A stretch of 35,178 nucleotides of DNA from Candidatus Sulfomarinibacter kjeldsenii (GTDB taxonomy: Bacteria > Acidobacteriota > Thermoanaerobaculia > Thermoanaerobaculales > Sulfomarinibacteraceae). Every line of letters begins with the position of its first letter. Position 1 is the first letter of the stretch. Shown piece after piece: positions 23,133 through 31,091 of the stretch. The stretch lies in the NCBI GenBank assembly GCA_014764485.1, contig JACXWA010000069.1, positions 1 to 35,178 on the forward strand, written 5' to 3'. The notes under the pieces were generated by a model. The model did no database searches, was not told where the DNA came from, and saw only the letters and a list, made by a program, of their open reading frames with translations. The position numbers and the translations under genes are program-made.

Positions 23133-23933
23133 TCACGGATTCCTCGACGTCATCCTATCCAACCGCAGCGTCGCGTCCGGCCCCATGAAGTGGCGGCCGG
23201 CCAACACCACGGCCAGCATCGTGCCGAGGGCCACCGCTGCGGCGATCATGAACATGACAACGATCTGGTATGCGACTGCCTGCAGGGGCGGAGATCCGGC
23301 GAGGATCTGGCCGGTCATCATCCCCGGCAGCGACACGATCCCGGCCGCCGCCATCGAGTTGACGATCGGGATCATCCCGGTGCGCACGGCATCCCTGAGA
23401 GGCGCCGCCAGCGCCTCGCGCCGGGTGGCGCCGAAGGCGATCCGCAACTCAACCTCGGCCGAGCGCACCTCGAGGTGGTCCATAAAGCGGTCGAGACAGA
23501 GCGAGATCCCGGTCAGGGAGTTGCCGAGGATCATCCCGAGCAGTGGAATCACGTACTGCGGGTCATACCAGGGTTCGACGCCGACGACCACCTGGGTCAC
23601 CATACCGCCGATCACGAAACAGGTCGCGGCCATGGTGAGCCATGCGTCGATCAGGATGCCGCGGTAACCCCGGGACGCGCGAGTCACCGCTTCCCGCGCC
23701 GCAAACATGGTCATCAAGAGCAGAAGACCGACCACGAGCAGCGGGTTATTGAGAGCAAAGATCTGTTCGAGGATGAGGCCGAGCAGACCGAGCTGGATCA
23801 CCGTCCTCAGCGCCGCCACCCCGAGACGACGCTCGACACCGAGCCGGAGCGCCATCGACACCGCTCCCGCCGCGACGATCAGGATCGTCGCGAGGGCCAG
23901 CTGCAGCGGTCCGAGCTCGATGAAATCGCTCAT
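23133..23933 (-). CDS. fetB: Iron export ABC transporter permease FetB (UPF0014 family)
   Basis: 266 residues with about seven membrane helices. Family hallmarks: 'AALRTVIQLGLLGLILEQIF' near the N-terminus, 'PLLGMILGNSLTGISLCLDRF', the coupling segment 'ELRIAFGATRREA' and 'GIVSLPGMMTGQILAGSPPLQAV'. FetAB exports iron and protects against oxidative stress in E. coli. ATG at 23933 overlaps the fetA stop as ATGA, with AAGGGAG upstream. Confidence 0.9.
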   Translation of the reverse strand: MSDFIELGPLQLALATILIVAAGAVSMALRLGVERRLGVAALRTVIQLGLLGLILEQIFALNNPLLVVGLLLLMTMFAAREAVTRASRGYRGILIDAWLTMAATCFVIGGMVTQVVVGVEPWYDPQYVIPLLGMILGNSLTGISLCLDRFMDHLEVRSAEVELRIAFGATRREALAAPLRDAVRTGMIPIVNSMAAAGIVSLPGMMTGQILAGSPPLQAVAYQIVVMFMIAAAVALGTMLAVVLAGRHFMGPDATLRLDRMTSRNP

Positions 23934-24592
23934 GCAACTCCCTTCAATTGACCATCGGCAAGCCGGAGGCGGCGGTCGGCGCGCGCGCTCATCTCGGGAT
24001 CGTGGAGGACACACAACAGCAGACGTCCGGGCTGGCGGCCGAAGCGCTGCAGAAGGTCAAGGCATACGGCGGCGATGTCCGGATCGAGCCCCGCAAGCGG
24101 CTCATCCGCAACGATCACCTTCGGGTTCCACAACAGGCCCCGAATCAGCGCCAGACGGTGTCGCTCACCGCCGGACAGGGTTCGCACCTCGCGGTCAAAG
24201 GGAAGCCTTTCGAGACCAACCTGGGTCATCAACGCCGCGGCACGATCTTCGTCGAACCGCTTCTCGCAGCCGGCTCGCTGAAGGAAGGGGAAGCTGAGGT
24301 TTTCGTACACGGCACCGGCAATCATCGGCGCGTCCTGCGCCACCAGGCTGACGTGTGATCGCCACTTCGGAAGTGCGGCGCCGTTGTAATTCTCCCCATT
24401 CAGGCGGCGTACCGAATCGGGCGAATATGCCAGGGCTGTTACGTGACGAAGGAGGGTGCTCTTGCCTCCCCCGGACGGCCCCTCCACGGAGACAAACTGC
24501 CCGTCGGCCAATGACAACGACACATCGTCGAAGAGAACCCTGCCCTCACCGTCGGCAGCCGTGAATGGCCCGCATTCCAGGAACGCACCCAT
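23930..24592 (-). CDS. fetA: Iron export ABC transporter ATP-binding protein FetA
   Basis: 220 residues, a single ABC ATPase domain. Walker A 'GPSGGGKST', Q-loop 'SLVAQDAPMI', signature 'LSGGERHRLALIRGLL', Walker B 'KVIVADEPLAGLD' and switch His in 'CVLHDPE' are intact. Pairing with fetB by an ATGA overlap identifies the system. ATG at 24592 has no ribosome binding site but has a TACACT hexamer exactly six bases upstream. Confidence 0.9.
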   Translation of the reverse strand: MGAFLECGPFTAADGEGRVLFDDVSLSLADGQFVSVEGPSGGGKSTLLRHVTALAYSPDSVRRLNGENYNGAALPKWRSHVSLVAQDAPMIAGAVYENLSFPFLQRAGCEKRFDEDRAAALMTQVGLERLPFDREVRTLSGGERHRLALIRGLLWNPKVIVADEPLAGLDPDIAAVCLDLLQRFGRQPGRLLLCVLHDPEMSARADRRLRLADGQLKGVA

Positions 24593-24598
24593 GACCGA

Positions 24599-24604
24599 AG
24601 TGTA
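24599..24604 (-). promoter_or_regulatory. -10-like hexamer TACACT of fetAB
   Basis: On the minus strand TACACT is followed by six bases and then the fetA ATG, implying a leaderless mRNA. Confidence 0.4.
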
Positions 24605-24620
24605 ACGGGTTCTCGGCCCA

Positions 24621-24703
24621 AGTGATCAGTGATCAGTAATCAGTTATCAGTTTCGGATTCGGACTCGCGTTACTGATGACTGATTACTGATTACTGATAA
24701 CTC
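24621..24703. repeat. CTGATTA-unit inverted repeat
   Basis: The left arm of GTGATCAGTGATCAGTAATC-type units (24621-24651) is the reverse complement of TACTGATGACTGATTACTG-type units (24669-24703). It fills the space between divergent fetA and dinB. Confidence 0.75.
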
Positions 24704-24721
24704 TCCTTGACCATCCATCAC

Positions 24722-24750
24722 TTCACACGAGAGTAAACGAGGCGTAAAAT
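24722..24750 (+). promoter_or_regulatory. Promoter of dinB, leaderless
   Basis: -35 TTCACA (24722-24727), a 17-bp spacer and -10 TAAAAT (24745-24750), then six bases to the ATG at 24757. This is the clearest -35/-10 pair among the leaderless-type starts. No LexA-like box is recognisable. Confidence 0.6.
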
Positions 24751-24756
24751 AGGGTC

Positions 24757-25842
24757 ATGACAGACCCGCCCCTCCGGCGCATCCTCCATTGCGACATGGA
24801 CTGCTTCTATGCTGCTGTCCACACCCGTGATGATCCCAGCCTTGAAGGGAAACCCGTCGTTGTGGGGGGCGATCCGTCTGGTCGGGGCGTAGTGGCGGCG
24901 GCGAACTACGAGGCACGAAAGTACGGGATCCACTCAGCGATGCCGGCCGCGCAAGCGCGGCGCAAGTGCCCGAAGACGATCTTCCTGCGGCCAGAGTTCA
25001 AACTTTACCGGGAGGAATCGCAGCAGATATTTGCAATTTACGGTGAATACACGCCCCTCATCCAACCCCTGTCGCTCGACGAGGCTTTCCTCGATGTCAG
25101 CGAGCACCTGGCTGAATTCAACAGTGCAACCGAGGTCGCAGAAGACATCCGCCGCCGCGTTCGTGAGGAACGTCGACTCACCGTCAGCGTCGGCGTCGCC
25201 CCCAACAAGCTGGTAGCCAAGATCGCTTCTGACTTCCGCAAGCCGGACGGGCTGACGGTTGTGCGGCCACATGAGGTCGAGGCGTTCCTCGCACCGCTGC
25301 CGGTGCGTCGGCTCTACGGAATCGGTCCGGCTGCAGAACGTTCGTTGCACGAGATGGGCATCACGACTGTGGAGGAGCTCCGAGGACTCTCGATCGACCG
25401 GCTGATGGCGAGGTTCGGCAATTGGGGGCGGGTGCTGTGGGAACGCGTGCGCGGGATCGACGATCGACCGGTCCATACGCACCGCGAACGCAAGAGCTTG
25501 AGCACCGAGCGCACCTTTGCCGAGAACGTCAAGGACCTCGACGAGATCGACCGCATCCTCGACACCATGGCCGACGAAGTTGCGAAGGGCCTGAAAAAGC
25601 GTCACCTCGCTGCCTCGACAATCACCGTCAAGGTTCGCTACCCCGACTTTACGACCCCGACCCGCTCACATTCGCTGCCGGTTCCAACCTCGGACGCCGC
25701 CACAATTGGCGCGGCAGCACGCGAACTCGTGCGCCGCACCGACGCCGCACGCCAATCAGTGCGCCTGCTAGGTGTCGGTGCCAGCAACCTCGTCCCCGGC
25801 GAACTCGGACAGCGGACATTGTTCGACGACTCCGCCCATTGA
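24757..25842 (+). CDS. dinB: DNA polymerase IV (Y family)
   Basis: A translesion polymerase of 361 residues, normal length. The catalytic metal ligands are in 'HCDMDCFYAAV' (Asp13 region) and 'SLDEAFLDVS'; 'YEARKYGIHSAMP' is the fingers motif and 'SVGVAPNKLVAKIASD' the palm-thumb junction. A helix-hairpin-helix-like thumb ('RLYGIGPAAERSLHEMGI') and little-finger domain follow. The C-terminal 'GQRTLFDD' is a sliding-clamp-binding motif (QxxLF type). Convergent with moeA; the 91-bp gap holds no recognisable terminator. Confidence 0.95.
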   Translation: MTDPPLRRILHCDMDCFYAAVHTRDDPSLEGKPVVVGGDPSGRGVVAAANYEARKYGIHSAMPAAQARRKCPKTIFLRPEFKLYREESQQIFAIYGEYTPLIQPLSLDEAFLDVSEHLAEFNSATEVAEDIRRRVREERRLTVSVGVAPNKLVAKIASDFRKPDGLTVVRPHEVEAFLAPLPVRRLYGIGPAAERSLHEMGITTVEELRGLSIDRLMARFGNWGRVLWERVRGIDDRPVHTHRERKSLSTERTFAENVKDLDEIDRILDTMADEVAKGLKKRHLAASTITVKVRYPDFTTPTRSHSLPVPTSDAATIGAAARELVRRTDAARQSVRLLGVGASNLVPGELGQRTLFDDSAH

Positions 25843-25933
25843 TATCGTCCCGCGTTAAGGCGACACAAATGCCATCTAAATCGGAGGATCTCTCTGGAGA
25901 ACCAACGATCTCTCGCGCTCTTCGCGTAGCACC

Positions 25934-27172
25934 TTAGTCTCGGGCCAAGGCGATCGCCTCGACCTGTGTGCCCTCCGGGAGTCGGTCGCTCCCTGGTGGG
26001 ATGATCGCCAACAGGTCGGCGCGAGGAACGGTGCTCAGCATGTGCGAGCCCGAGCGTCCCAGCGCCTCTGCCCATATCTCGCCGTTTCGCCAGACAATGC
26101 GGCACCAGCGGAGGTGGGTGCGAATTGCGTTCGGCCGCACTTCGGAGGCCAGACGCACGGAGATTCGCGGCAGCTGTGCGGTGGTTGCACCCATCAGGGC
26201 GAGCAGCATTGGGCGCACCAGCACGTGCCACATCGCGGCGACGGCGGCCGGGTTCCCGGGCAGCCCGATGACCCAGGTGTTGCCGCGGCACCCTGCATAG
26301 ATCGGTTTGCCGGGCTTCTGCGCGACCCTCCAGAAGACACGCTCGACACCGAACTCTTCTTCCAAAACCTGCTTCACCAAATCACGGTCGCCCACCGAGA
26401 CGCCACCCGTGACGACCAGCACCTCGGCCTCGTCCAAGGCATCTGCGAACGCGTGCCGGAGTGCCGGAGCGTTGTCCTCCAACGATGGCGCCGCAGTCAC
26501 CGGCGTGCCCAACAAGCGCTCGATCAACAGACGAAGAAGTGGACCGTTGGAGTCCACAACCTGACCCTTTCGCACCGATGTCCCTGCCGGAACCACTTCG
26601 TTGCCCGAGGTGAGCACACACACCCTCGGCCGGCGGCTCACCTCTACCTCGGTGACTCCCGACGCAGCCAGTGCTGCGATGTGGAGCGGCCCGAGGCGCT
26701 CACCGGCAGGAACCACAACCTCGCCGGCCCGCAGCTCCTCTCCTGCACGGCGAACGTGGTCGCCAGCCTTGGACGGTTGTATGGCCACGACGGAATCACC
26801 TTCCCGACGAGCCTGCTCTTTGGGGAGGACGGCATCGGCTCCAGGTGGGAGCAACCCACCAGTACCAATAGCGACCGCGGTGCCCAATTCAACGAAGGGT
26901 GGGCTGCCCGAGCCAGCGTACGCATCCCCGGCGAGCAGTCGTAGACGGGCCTGCGATCCGGTGTCTGCGCTGCGCACCGCGAAACCGTCCATGGCGGAAT
27001 TGTCCGCCATGGGGAGGTCCCAGGCGGCATTGCCGTCCGCCCTCAGGACCCGACCAACGGCCACGAGAAGCTCGGCGCGCTCACGCGGCAGTAAGCTGAT
27101 TCGTTGCGCCACCATCGGCCACGCGCTGTCGAACGGGAGGAGATCGTGAGAAGACTTGTGTTGACTAGCCAT
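25934..27172 (-). CDS. moeA: Molybdopterin molybdenumtransferase MoeA
   Basis: Inserts molybdate into adenylylated molybdopterin, the last common step of Moco synthesis. 412 residues: 'DLPMADNSAMDGFAV' (domain III/MoeA-N), a beta-rich domain with 'IGTGGLLPPGADAVL', the MoCF domain with 'VVTGGVSVGDRDLVKQ' and 'GLPGNPAAV', and the C-terminal MoeA domain IV. ATG at 27172 has GGTGAG five bases upstream; GTG at 27178 is the alternative. It overlaps the preceding TauE gene by 8 bp and is the last gene of the Moco operon. Confidence 0.93.
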   Translation of the reverse strand: MASQHKSSHDLLPFDSAWPMVAQRISLLPRERAELLVAVGRVLRADGNAAWDLPMADNSAMDGFAVRSADTGSQARLRLLAGDAYAGSGSPPFVELGTAVAIGTGGLLPPGADAVLPKEQARREGDSVVAIQPSKAGDHVRRAGEELRAGEVVVPAGERLGPLHIAALAASGVTEVEVSRRPRVCVLTSGNEVVPAGTSVRKGQVVDSNGPLLRLLIERLLGTPVTAAPSLEDNAPALRHAFADALDEAEVLVVTGGVSVGDRDLVKQVLEEEFGVERVFWRVAQKPGKPIYAGCRGNTWVIGLPGNPAAVAAMWHVLVRPMLLALMGATTAQLPRISVRLASEVRPNAIRTHLRWCRIVWRNGEIWAEALGRSGSHMLSTVPRADLLAIIPPGSDRLPEGTQVEAIALARD

Positions 27173-27920
27173 AAGCACTCACCAACAGTCGTATCGAGAC
27201 GAGGAGGACCAGCCAGCCGACGACGGCGCGCACCGTGGCGGGTCGAAAGTGGCTCGATCCGCGAAAGGCACCCAATTGGCCCGCCACGAGAACCGTCACG
27301 GCAAGCGGGAGGAATAACAACCAAGGGAAGCTCGTCCCGATGACGATCCGGCCGGCCAGTCCTGCCGCCGAGTTCACTAGAACCAGGCCCGAGCTCAGCG
27401 CCGCAGCCTCCTTGGGGGTAGACATGCGGCTCACCAGGAGCAGAGGCGCCAGATAAATACCCCCGCCGATACCAGTGAGGCCTGCCGCCGCACCCAGCAC
27501 CAGTCCGAGGAGCGACAGCAGGAATGGGTTCCTCGTATCGCGACGGGGTTGATCCTTCACCAGCAGCGGCGTCACCAGCAGTCGAACTGCTGCTAACAGC
27601 AGCAGACCGCCCAGAAGGCCCTGGAACAGGGCTCGGCTCACCGGCACCTGCGCCGCAAAGAAGGCCGCCGGTGCCGAGGTGAGGATCAATGGGGCAAAAA
27701 GATGGCGGCGAAAGTGACCGCCGCGCAGGTAGTGGGTGAAGCCGCTTCCGGCCACGATCAGGTTGAGGCTCAGGGCCACCATCGGTACCACCGTGTGGTC
27801 CATCCCGAGAAAAGCCATCGTCGCAACATAGGCTGAGCCTCCACCAAGGCCCACGGAGCCATAGACAAAGCTGATCACAGCGAAGGCGGGGATGAGAATC
27901 CACAGGAGGTCAGCGTCCAT
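27165..27920 (-). CDS. TauE/SafE family membrane transporter
   Basis: 251 residues with about eight membrane helices. 'YGSVGLGGGSAYVATMAFLG' in the first repeat and 'AAAGLTGIGGGIYLAPLLL' in the second are the paired glycine-rich family signatures. TauE/SafE proteins export sulfite, sulfoacetate or related sulfur anions, and some members handle other oxyanions. Its position between two Moco-synthesis genes, overlapping both (11 bp and 8 bp), is unusual. It may move sulfite/thiosulfate linked to the divergent molybdoenzyme, or possibly molybdate itself; both are inference. Confidence 0.88.
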   Translation of the reverse strand: MDADLLWILIPAFAVISFVYGSVGLGGGSAYVATMAFLGMDHTVVPMVALSLNLIVAGSGFTHYLRGGHFRRHLFAPLILTSAPAAFFAAQVPVSRALFQGLLGGLLLLAAVRLLVTPLLVKDQPRRDTRNPFLLSLLGLVLGAAAGLTGIGGGIYLAPLLLVSRMSTPKEAAALSSGLVLVNSAAGLAGRIVIGTSFPWLLFLPLAVTVLVAGQLGAFRGSSHFRPATVRAVVGWLVLLVSIRLLVSAYG

Positions 27921-28827
27921 GGCGGTAGCTTTTATCGAACACGTCGATCACATGCAGGAGCCAGGGCATGAGGGCCTGCACGGATTCGCCCGCGCCGCGG
28001 GTGGAGCCGGCGAGCGCAACGATGACGGATGTTCCCCGCTGCCCGGCGATGGTTCGGCTGAGGGCGGCGTAGGGTGTTCGCTGCTGCCCGTAGGCGCGAA
28101 CCGCCTCGGCAACGCCCGGGATCTCGCGTTCGAGCAACGGTCGCAGGGCTTCGGGTGTCCCGTCTCGCGGCCCGAGGCCCGTGCCCCCGACGGTGAACAC
28201 AAAGTCGAAGGCATCGTCATCGACCCATCTCCGCACACGATCAACGATCTGTTCGGCCTCGTCGGGTACGATTTCGAAACCCGCCACCGTGACGCCGTGG
28301 GCCTCCAGGCCAACCCGCACTGCAGCCCCGGCCCGGTCCTGGGATTTTCCCGCGGCCGTACGGTCACTAACCACCAGGATACCGGCGCGGAGTTCGCGCT
28401 CACCGCGGTGCTTGAAATCACTCGCGCCGCCTGACTTTTTCAGCAGACGTACACTCGAGATGTGGGCCGTTGGGTCCACCTGTTTGACCATATCGTAGAA
28501 GTTGAGAGCCGCCACCGCCGCTCCGGTCATGGCCTCCACTTCGACCCCGGTGCGGGCGATGGCGGCCACCTCCACCTGAATGCGAACAGTCGTCTTCTCC
28601 GCCTCGACCCTGACGTCGGCGTGGTCGACCGGTATGGGGTGGCAGAAGGGGAGCAGCTGCGGCGTTTGCTTGAGACCCAACATCGCGGTTGCCCTGGTCA
28701 TCTCCACCACGTCGCCCTTGGGGATGTCCCCCGCAAGAATAGCGGCGACAGTCTCCAGCCTCATTTCCACGGTGGACTCGGCAACGGCGCGGCGCAAGGT
28801 GGTTGGCTTGGTACTCACATCGATCAT
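27910..28827 (-). CDS. MoaC-MogA/MoaB fusion, bifunctional Moco biosynthesis protein
   Basis: 305 residues. Residues about 1-145 are MoaC ('MIDVSTKPTTLRRAVAES', 'LLPFCHPIPVDH', 'DMVKQVD', 'KSGGASD'), which with MoaA makes cyclic pyranopterin monophosphate. Residues about 148-305 are a MogA/MoaB domain ('GILVVSDRTAAG', 'FTVGGTGLGPRDGTPEAL', 'ALAGSTRGAGESV'), which adenylylates molybdopterin. Fusions of this order are known. The two activities are non-consecutive steps of one pathway. ATG at 28827 has GGGGGAG eight bases upstream; 25 bp separate it from the MOSC gene. Confidence 0.93.
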   Translation of the reverse strand: MIDVSTKPTTLRRAVAESTVEMRLETVAAILAGDIPKGDVVEMTRATAMLGLKQTPQLLPFCHPIPVDHADVRVEAEKTTVRIQVEVAAIARTGVEVEAMTGAAVAALNFYDMVKQVDPTAHISSVRLLKKSGGASDFKHRGERELRAGILVVSDRTAAGKSQDRAGAAVRVGLEAHGVTVAGFEIVPDEAEQIVDRVRRWVDDDAFDFVFTVGGTGLGPRDGTPEALRPLLEREIPGVAEAVRAYGQQRTPYAALSRTIAGQRGTSVIVALAGSTRGAGESVQALMPWLLHVIDVFDKSYRHGR

Positions 28828-28852
28828 CGCAGGAGCTCCCCCGGATCTTTCC

Positions 28853-29773
28853 TCATGCTTCGGGCGTCTTTTCGTCGATCCTGACAGTCATTGCGGTTGG
28901 GCCGGTCCGCTGGCCCCCGTTTTCGGCAGCCCGAGCCAGTCGTAGCTCCGCTATGGCACTGCCCAGGTTGGGAGCTGACGACCGAAGGCTATCGGCGCAG
29001 TGCGGCACGCTGGCGGCGACTACAATGGCCCCAGCCCCGGTGCCATAGATCAGTGACCTGGTGGCAGGAACCCTGAATGGTAGGTCCATGACTGCTCGGA
29101 GCGCCTCTCTCAGAATCGAGCATCCAGGAGAATTCGAAACCAAGGCCACGACGAGGTCCAGCCCGCGGCCGCACAGCTGGCGGAGGAGTGCGATCGCCTC
29201 ATCGGTCGATCCCGGAGCTTGGCCTCGCCAGGCAATGTGCGCGCCCAGCTCATCCTGAAGGATGGTGACGGCTTCGTCCCCAGGATTCTCTGCGCCCGTC
29301 GAAGCTATTACCGCCGCCTGGACAGTTGCCCGTGGAAGGGAGTACACGACCTCCACCTCGCTGCCAGTGTGGACGGCGCCATCGCGGGTAACGGATGCGA
29401 AGAGCCCGTGCCGCGGCATGATGCAGTCACCCGCCTGGTAGTAAATGGCGCAACGGGAGTGGCAGACTTTGCCTATCTGGGAGATTTCCACCTCCGCCTC
29501 GTCCAGCCGCAGGCGGGAGCCGATGCCGAGATTTCTGGTATTGAGCCCCGAGATCACCACATTCTCACCAAATGCACCCGGTTTCAGGCTCAAGCCCTTC
29601 GCCTTCATGTCGCTGATGTCGCCCGCGTCGAGAAGGCTGACCTGGCGGTGCCAGTTGCCCGAGTGGGCGTCCCCCTCGAGCCCGTGATGGCGTCGCAGGA
29701 AAACCCGATCGACCGCTCGCTTGGGCGTGCCCTTTCGGGTGGAAACGCACACGTTGAATATTGTTCCCTGCAT
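28853..29773 (-). CDS. MOSC-domain protein with MogA-like C-terminal domain
   Basis: 306 residues. The N-terminal MOSC domain (about 1-145) has the conserved cysteine region 'IGKVCHSRCAIYYQAGDCIMPRHG' and 'LKPGAFGENVVISG'; MOSC domains bind Moco or carry sulfur to molybdoenzymes. Residues about 150-285 align in order with a MogA/MoCF fold ('VQAAVIASTGAENPGDEAV'), but the hallmark GGTG loop is replaced by 'VSNSPGCSI', so it may have lost adenylyltransferase activity. ATG at 29773 has AGGAGG eight bases upstream, placed inside the end of the small upstream ORF. Confidence 0.8.
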   Translation of the reverse strand: MQGTIFNVCVSTRKGTPKRAVDRVFLRRHHGLEGDAHSGNWHRQVSLLDAGDISDMKAKGLSLKPGAFGENVVISGLNTRNLGIGSRLRLDEAEVEISQIGKVCHSRCAIYYQAGDCIMPRHGLFASVTRDGAVHTGSEVEVVYSLPRATVQAAVIASTGAENPGDEAVTILQDELGAHIAWRGQAPGSTDEAIALLRQLCGRGLDLVVALVSNSPGCSILREALRAVMDLPFRVPATRSLIYGTGAGAIVVAASVPHCADSLRSSAPNLGSAIAELRLARAAENGGQRTGPTAMTVRIDEKTPEA

Positions 29774-29777
29774 GCTC

Positions 29778-30020
29778 TCAACCTCCTGAGTCGGACAAAG
29801 ACAGGTCCGCGAGCGCCTGCCCGGGTTCGAACATCGTGAATGGGACGAGGCGGCGGCGGAGAATCCCTCCGGATACTCCGCGCTCGATGGTGATATTGGT
29901 TCCGATTCCAGAGGCGGAAAACTGCCACAACCAAGACCTGAGTGCGGCCGAGGTGCCCTCTCTCATCCGGAGGGGCCAACCCTCACGGACGTTGAATTGG
30001 AAAATCTCAAAGCTATTCAT
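29778..30020 (-). CDS. Small protein of unknown function (80 aa), first gene of Moco operon
   Basis: Unrecognised. The product begins 'MNSFEIFQFNVREGWPL' and contains 'SALRSWLWQF'-like and 'GILRRRLVPFTMFEPGQAL' stretches; no signal peptide or metal motif is seen. Support for it being real: its last codons contain the Shine-Dalgarno sequence of the MOSC gene and its TGA lies four bases before that start, the usual operon junction. Its own ATG at 30020 lacks a clear ribosome binding site. It could be a small Moco-related or regulatory protein. Confidence 0.5.
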   Translation of the reverse strand: MNSFEIFQFNVREGWPLRMREGTSAALRSWLWQFSASGIGTNITIERGVSGGILRRRLVPFTMFEPGQALADLSLSDSGG

Positions 30021-30284
30021 GGAGTAGTCGCTTGAATAACAGTAATGCCTCGGATACTCAATATCAAAAAAAACTCAATCCGGACGGCCCTTTGGTGGTC
30101 CAATCTGGAAAATGTCGAGAAGATGTGTGACCTCAGACACTATTTCCAGAGGAAAACAATTCGACGGCCTTGCCAAAACAGTTGAAAAGCTTGCAAAAAC
30201 ATTTGAAGAGTTTATCAATTGAATAGGAATAGTAATGACATTCATTACGAACAGCGCCCTGGAGGGCGCAGGAGGGCAATCGCT
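30021..30284. other. AT-rich divergent regulatory region between Moco and molybdoenzyme operons
   Basis: This 264-bp stretch is much more AT-rich than its surroundings. It must hold promoters in both directions. A weak candidate on the plus strand is TTGCAA (30191-30196), 16 bases, TATCAA (30213-30218). Two tiny overlapping frames are visible: TTG 30032 to 30130 (32 codons, GGAG seven bases upstream) and ATG 30112 to 30222 (36 codons, helix-forming 'LAKTVEKLAKTFEEFIN'). They may be remnants of one gene. No Moco riboswitch fold could be recognised by eye. Confidence 0.4.
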
Positions 30285-31088
30285 ATGGGGGGCAGCTCGA
30301 AGATCCTACGGGAGGGCCTGGGCTGGCTGGGCGCGGTCTTTGTTCTGGGAATCACGGTATCGGTGGCGGCGCCACCGATATTCGCCGCAGAACGGGCCGC
30401 TCCCATGCCTGGCGAACAAACGACCTGGAGTGGCGGCGGTGACGACAACGAGGAGGCGTCTTCTACCGCTGACGAAGTGACGCGAGACGGCATGGCCAGC
30501 CACAATCAGAAGAGCGACACCGCGGAAGAAGACAGTTTCGATCCGAAAGAAAACATCATCGCTATTCATGACAGCAGCTCGGAGCAATACAACAAGAAGT
30601 GCGGTGAGTGTCATGCAGAAATCCACAGCCGGCAGAGCCTGAATCCGTCGATACCTGCCGCACATCCGGGCATGGCCCCATATGCGGCCGGAAAACCTGG
30701 CGACGACAAGCAGTGCCGGTGGTGCCATCGCACGGTTGATCTCACGCAGGGCACACAGGCTTTAGATAAATCCAAGGGAAACCAGAGACGTCATGTGGAC
30801 GTGGCCCTCTGCACTCTGTGCCACGGGCCCTACCGCGGCGGACCTGGGCAGCAGTTCTACCAGTCGGGGCTCTCACCCACCGACCCCGACGGACCTGTGG
30901 TGTACGAGGTGGTCTGTGCAGGTTGCCATCGCGAGCTGGAAGACTCAGAAATGCTCGGCAAGAATGCCGAAAAAATCCAGAAAGCCATCGACGAAGACAA
31001 AGGGGGGATGGGTGTCCTCACCGTCCTGTCCACCCAGGAGATCGAGGCCATCGCCGCGGTCCTTGCAGAACCGGGCGAAGAGGACTGA
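30285..31088 (+). CDS. Four-haem c-type cytochrome
   Basis: 267 residues. An N-terminal membrane/signal segment ('LGWLGAVFVLGITVSVAAPPIFAA') is followed by an acidic linker and four CxxCH haem sites: 'CGECH', 'CRWCH', 'CTLCH' and 'CAGCH'. The last one, with 'AIDEDKGGMGVLTVLSTQEIEAIAAVLAE', resembles a class I mono-haem cytochrome c with Met axial ligand in 'GGMG'; the first three resemble a multihaem module. It probably carries electrons on the periplasmic side to or from the molybdoenzyme encoded next. ATG at 30285 has AGGAGG nine bases upstream; the frame is open back to TTG 30219 but without support. Confidence 0.88.
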   Translation: MGGSSKILREGLGWLGAVFVLGITVSVAAPPIFAAERAAPMPGEQTTWSGGGDDNEEASSTADEVTRDGMASHNQKSDTAEEDSFDPKENIIAIHDSSSEQYNKKCGECHAEIHSRQSLNPSIPAAHPGMAPYAAGKPGDDKQCRWCHRTVDLTQGTQALDKSKGNQRRHVDVALCTLCHGPYRGGPGQQFYQSGLSPTDPDGPVVYEVVCAGCHRELEDSEMLGKNAEKIQKAIDEDKGGMGVLTVLSTQEIEAIAAVLAEPGEED

Positions 31089-31091
31089 TCA

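Noticed and set aside
30021-30284. Moco riboswitch
   Set aside because: No consistent set of long-range helices could be found by eye; a covariance search would be needed.
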